Source: Bacteroidota bacterium
GTDB lineage: Bacteria; Bacteroidota; Bacteroidia; Cytophagales; Cyclobacteriaceae
NCBI GenBank assembly: GCA_023417065.1
Contig: JAEZGH010000202.1
Span: 124,001-188,000 of the forward strand
Reading direction: 5' to 3'
DNA length: 64,000 nucleotides
In this document: positions 61,808-64,000 of the stretch, in pieces
Layout of the letters: every line of letters begins with the position of its first letter
Position numbering within the stretch: the stretch's first letter is position 1
Translations under genes and position numbers: made by a program
The notes under the pieces: generated by a model
The model's database searches: none
The model's input: only the letters and a program-made list of their open reading frames with translations
Told to the model about the DNA's origin: nothing

Positions 61808-62344
61808 ATGAAAAAGAATGAGTTTTCGTTCGTCGCTCCCCTTGAAACAATTAAGCTAAAGCATATTACGACGGCAGTCTTTCTTCCACACCATGTGACG
61901 GTCGATCTACCTCGTGGGCGTTTCAGGGTGCGGGGTACACTTAACGGAACACCTTTCTCCAAAGCAATTCAATACGGGAAGGAGGGAAGCCGCTTCTTTA
62001 CGGTGAGCCGTGCTTTGCGCGAGGCATGTAACATTGAGTTGGGCGACCTGATAAACATCTCCTTCGAGGTTATCAATCTTGAAAAAGTCGACCTTTCACT
62101 CGTTCATGAGTCTATTGTTGTGCATGATAGTGAGACCCGTAAAATAGGCAGGCGGTTTTCCAATGCAGGAAAGTATGACTTCGCTACATATATCGACGAA
62201 CTCAAGAAGATGGACGTTAGGGTGAGACGTTCTATCGAGGAGGTTCGGCGAGCCACTTTTACTGCGATTGGCGCTCAGCCGGACAAAAATTCCGTGGTAA
62301 AGAAGGATCTAACGCGGAATCGCAAGAGACCCCGGAAGCTCTGA
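61808..62344 (+). CDS. DUF1905 domain protein
   Basis: 178 residues from ATG 61808; the frame from 61739 overlaps the kinase and is rejected. N-terminal ETIKLKHITTAVFLPHHVTVDLPRGRFRVRGTLNGTPFSKAIQY followed by a YGKEGSRFFTVSRALREA segment matches DUF1905. The C-terminus is strongly basic (RNRKRPRKL). Function unknown. It likely shares a transcript with the lipid kinase. Confidence 0.83.
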   Translation: MKKNEFSFVAPLETIKLKHITTAVFLPHHVTVDLPRGRFRVRGTLNGTPFSKAIQYGKEGSRFFTVSRALREACNIELGDLINISFEVINLEKVDLSLVHESIVVHDSETRKIGRRFSNAGKYDFATYIDELKKMDVRVRRSIEEVRRATFTAIGAQPDKNSVVKKDLTRNRKRPRKL

Positions 62345-62458
62345 TGCCCTGGCTGGCGTTTTGTAACTCGGATTATTAGATTATTTAAAAGTTTAAACAA
62401 TCCTACTTCCCGGCAGGTTTTTCATCTCCGCCATCCGGGGCTCACCAGTAGATGTTCC

Positions 62459-62474
62459 GTACCTATATAGGTAC
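62459..62474. repeat. 16-bp perfect palindrome
   Basis: GTACCTATATAGGTAC, a perfect palindrome directly in front of the 11-bp tandem repeats at 62477-62531 (2 bases apart). Confidence 0.9.
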
Positions 62475-62476
62475 AG

Positions 62477-62531
62477 GTTATATACGGCTTATATACGGCT
62501 TATATACGGGATATATACGGCTTATCTCCGG
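62477..62531 (+). repeat. 11-bp tandem repeat, five units
   Basis: Five contiguous 11-base units: GTTATATACGG, CTTATATACGG (twice), GATATATACGG and CTTATCTCCGG. The period is about one helical turn, and the run follows a 16-bp palindrome in a gene-free stretch (62345-62597). Confidence 0.9.
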
Positions 62532-62597
62532 GGAAAAGTAGGGTGAAACACAGGTACCGAACGACTTTAACAGTAGGATTCTAGATTGGAACGACCA

Positions 62598-62629
62598 AGA
62601 AAAAAGACGCAAGCTCTCACATGCGTCTT
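62598..62629 (-). terminator. Terminator of the 68-residue gene
   Basis: Minus strand AAGACGCA, 10-base loop, TGCGTCTT, followed by a T run (A-run 62599-62605 on the plus strand). Confidence 0.78.
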
Positions 62630-62655
62630 AATGTATTGCGGAAATTGTTCTACAC

Positions 62656-62862
62656 TTAGCCAACCATATTGGTTTGCACCGATGATTGAGGTGCCTTATA
62701 GTACTCATCCAGAATCATGCTTACCCGCGAACGGATATCCAATTCATCCTCTTTTACGTACTGAACCACCTCGCCATCTTTGTATAAAACGAAATAACGC
62801 TTTCCCATCAACTCTGATACTTCAAAATCATATGGTTGGCCGCGATAATATAACTTTTTCAT
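62656..62862 (-). CDS. Small protein of unknown function
   Basis: 68 residues from ATG 62862. MKKLYYRGQPYDFEV, then LMGKRYFVLYKDGEVVQYVKEDELD, a small beta-hairpin-like protein with no family I know. The upstream frame to 62925 has no supporting feature. It is divergent from the MBL-fold gene with 39 bases between starts. Confidence 0.6.
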   Translation of the reverse strand: MKKLYYRGQPYDFEVSELMGKRYFVLYKDGEVVQYVKEDELDIRSRVSMILDEYYKAPQSSVQTNMVG

Positions 62863-62901
62863 ATAACATCTGGATTTAGTGCAAGTAGAATTTAAAATGA
62901 T

Positions 62902-64000
62902 ATGCCCGGTCTGACGAATACCCATAATGCACCATCAAGTCAATCCCCACGTCTCGCGCTGGTCATTCGTGTTTGTACGTCACTGGCGATCGTATACGGT
63001 ATTATCTCATGTGGGGTTACGCCGGGCTCGGTCAACAAACTGAAGGGACATAAGCTTCAAATTGTGGATAGTGATACCGTTGTCATGGCCAACGGAGAGG
63101 CTAATGGAAGTGTTAAGGTGGCCTACCTCGGCTCAGGGGGCGTGTTGGTAATTCGGAATGGCGCGGCCGTTCTGGTTGATCCCTTCTTTTCAAATCAGCG
63201 CTTCGGACGGATCGGACGCTCCTTGTTCCTGGCTGGTGGAAACGCGCGAACGATGAAATCCGATCCCAAAATGATCAGCCACGGCGTGGAAACGATAAGG
63301 AGGTTGTTAGGCGATTCAGTGGAATTGAAGGGGCTTCTGGTTAGCCACAGCCACTATGATCATTTGATGGACGTTCCAGCCGTGTTATCCAAACTTGACA
63401 GCAGTTTCCCGGTGTTCCTTAACGAAACAGGATTCAATATATGTCATCGTGTTATGGATACTTCCCGCGTTGCAATACTTGAGACACAGATGACGAAGAC
63501 GGATGTGATTCGCCATCCCTTTGTGGTCCCTCTTGACGATGGGTCGACCATACAGGTGCGGCCGATCCTTGCTGACCACAACCCGCATTTCCGTCATGTG
63601 AAGTTTTTCAGCGGATCACAAAAAAAACCGGTCCATGAATTCGCTGACCCATTCCAGAAGTCTGCAGCCAATCTTTGGCTTGAGGGTAACACGTTCTCCT
63701 TTCTCATTGATTTCGTCAGGCCCGATGGAACCATTGATTATCGGGTGTTTATTCAAAGTTCGTCATGCGATCCACCCGCCGGAATTCCGCCCGCTGAGCT
63801 GCTTTCGCGCCCCGTCGACCTGGCACTACTGGGCGTGGTGAGTTACCAGTACTCGCCGGAATATCCGTGTGCCCAGCTCAACCTGCTGGCACCTAGTGAA
63901 ATAATATGGCTGCATTGGGAAGACTTCTTTCGGAAATACGACCGAAAGCCAAAAACCGTTAGAGGAACGGATATCCCCGGTTTTTTTAACTTACCTTGCG
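62902..64000 (+). CDS. MBL-fold metallo-hydrolase, exported, 3' end outside the window
   Basis: 366 codons to the window edge with no stop. ATG 62902 starts a signal-anchor-like sequence (LVIRVCTSLAIVYGIISCG) with a possible lipobox Cys. The metallo-beta-lactamase motif HSHYDHLMD (HxHxDH) is followed by further His (DHNPHFRH) and by a later conserved LHWEDF. Overall length and the GVVSYQYSPEYPC-type C-terminal part suggest an MBL-fold enzyme such as an N-acyl-PE phospholipase D-like or related hydrolase, acting on a lipid or ester. It is divergent from the 68-residue gene. Confidence 0.88.
   Translation, partial: MPGLTNTHNAPSSQSPRLALVIRVCTSLAIVYGIISCGVTPGSVNKLKGHKLQIVDSDTVVMANGEANGSVKVAYLGSGGVLVIRNGAAVLVDPFFSNQRFGRIGRSLFLAGGNARTMKSDPKMISHGVETIRRLLGDSVELKGLLVSHSHYDHLMDVPAVLSKLDSSFPVFLNETGFNICHRVMDTSRVAILETQMTKTDVIRHPFVVPLDDGSTIQVRPILADHNPHFRHVKFFSGSQKKPVHEFADPFQKSAANLWLEGNTFSFLIDFVRPDGTIDYRVFIQSSSCDPPAGIPPAELLSRPVDLALLGVVSYQYSPEYPCAQLNLLAPSEIIWLHWEDFFRKYDRKPKTVRGTDIPGFFNLPC

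Noticed and set aside
63954..63987. Terminator-like AAAACCG...CGGTTTTTTT near the right edge
   Set aside because: It lies inside the MBL-fold frame, which stays open through it to the window end.

Overview
The window looks like a chromosomal segment of a free-living member of the Bacteroidota, probably Cytophagales-like. Supporting signs are a SusC/SusD pair, an ASPIC/UnbV FG-GAP lipoprotein, DUF4142 and WG-repeat proteins, a type B L31, a Wzi/RemB-like outer-membrane protein, weak Shine-Dalgarno sequences, and several copies of the Bacteroidota -7 promoter element TAnnTTTG (as TATCTTTG). The genus assignment is inference.

Layout. 0-6.5 kb: the end of a susC-like receptor, its susD partner, a strong terminator, then a large FG-GAP/ASPIC lipoprotein. 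6.6-14.5 kb: an M57-type metalloprotease lipoprotein, a MOSC protein, HemG, and a tight run of Prc-type S41 protease, a helical secreted protein, a protein with a carbonic-anhydrase-like CxDxR motif, and a SixA-like phosphatase. 15.0-19.4 kb: a small AT-rich island behind tRNA-Arg(CCG). It holds a frameshifted tyrosine recombinase remnant, a hicA (frameshifted)/hicB toxin-antitoxin locus, and an 879-residue SMC-like ATPase with a CxxC hook-like motif that resembles the RloC/PrrC defence ATPases. 19.5-26.6 kb: MscS channel, SnoaL-like protein, SiaC-like phosphoprotein, DUF488, an N-acyl-D-amino-acid deacylase-like amidohydrolase and an APC permease.

26.6-32.2 kb is a leftward housekeeping series: rpmE2, a GlmU-like nucleotidyltransferase, holB, hemC, a cyclophilin lipoprotein and an RmlD-like reductase. 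32.4-38.9 kb holds a Wzi-like barrel protein with an MsbA-type exporter, two small membrane proteins, YifB and a single-domain response regulator. 39-47.8 kb holds an orphan FtsX-like permease, a cytoplasmic four-PAS histidine kinase, two RNA methyltransferases, TypA and a WG-repeat protein. 47.9-54 kb holds the fused cobalamin mutase IcmF, a PRC-barrel protein, and an operon of a HExxH protein, SemiSWEET and an Fpg/Nei-like protein. 54-64 kb holds a cellobiose-epimerase-like lipoprotein, an AsmA-like protein, an SGNH hydrolase, rhomboid, AHSA1, DUF4142, SurE, a diacylglycerol-kinase-like enzyme, DUF1905, an unusual palindrome plus 11-bp repeats, and the start of an MBL-fold hydrolase that leaves the window.

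The part most likely to be novel is the tRNA-Arg island. Next come the CxDxR protein at 12.8 kb, the mixed active-site signature of IcmF, the Fpg-like protein that lacks the catalytic N-terminal proline, and the palindrome plus 11-bp repeat arrangement at 62.46 kb. All functional statements come from recognising motifs by eye; no search was run.
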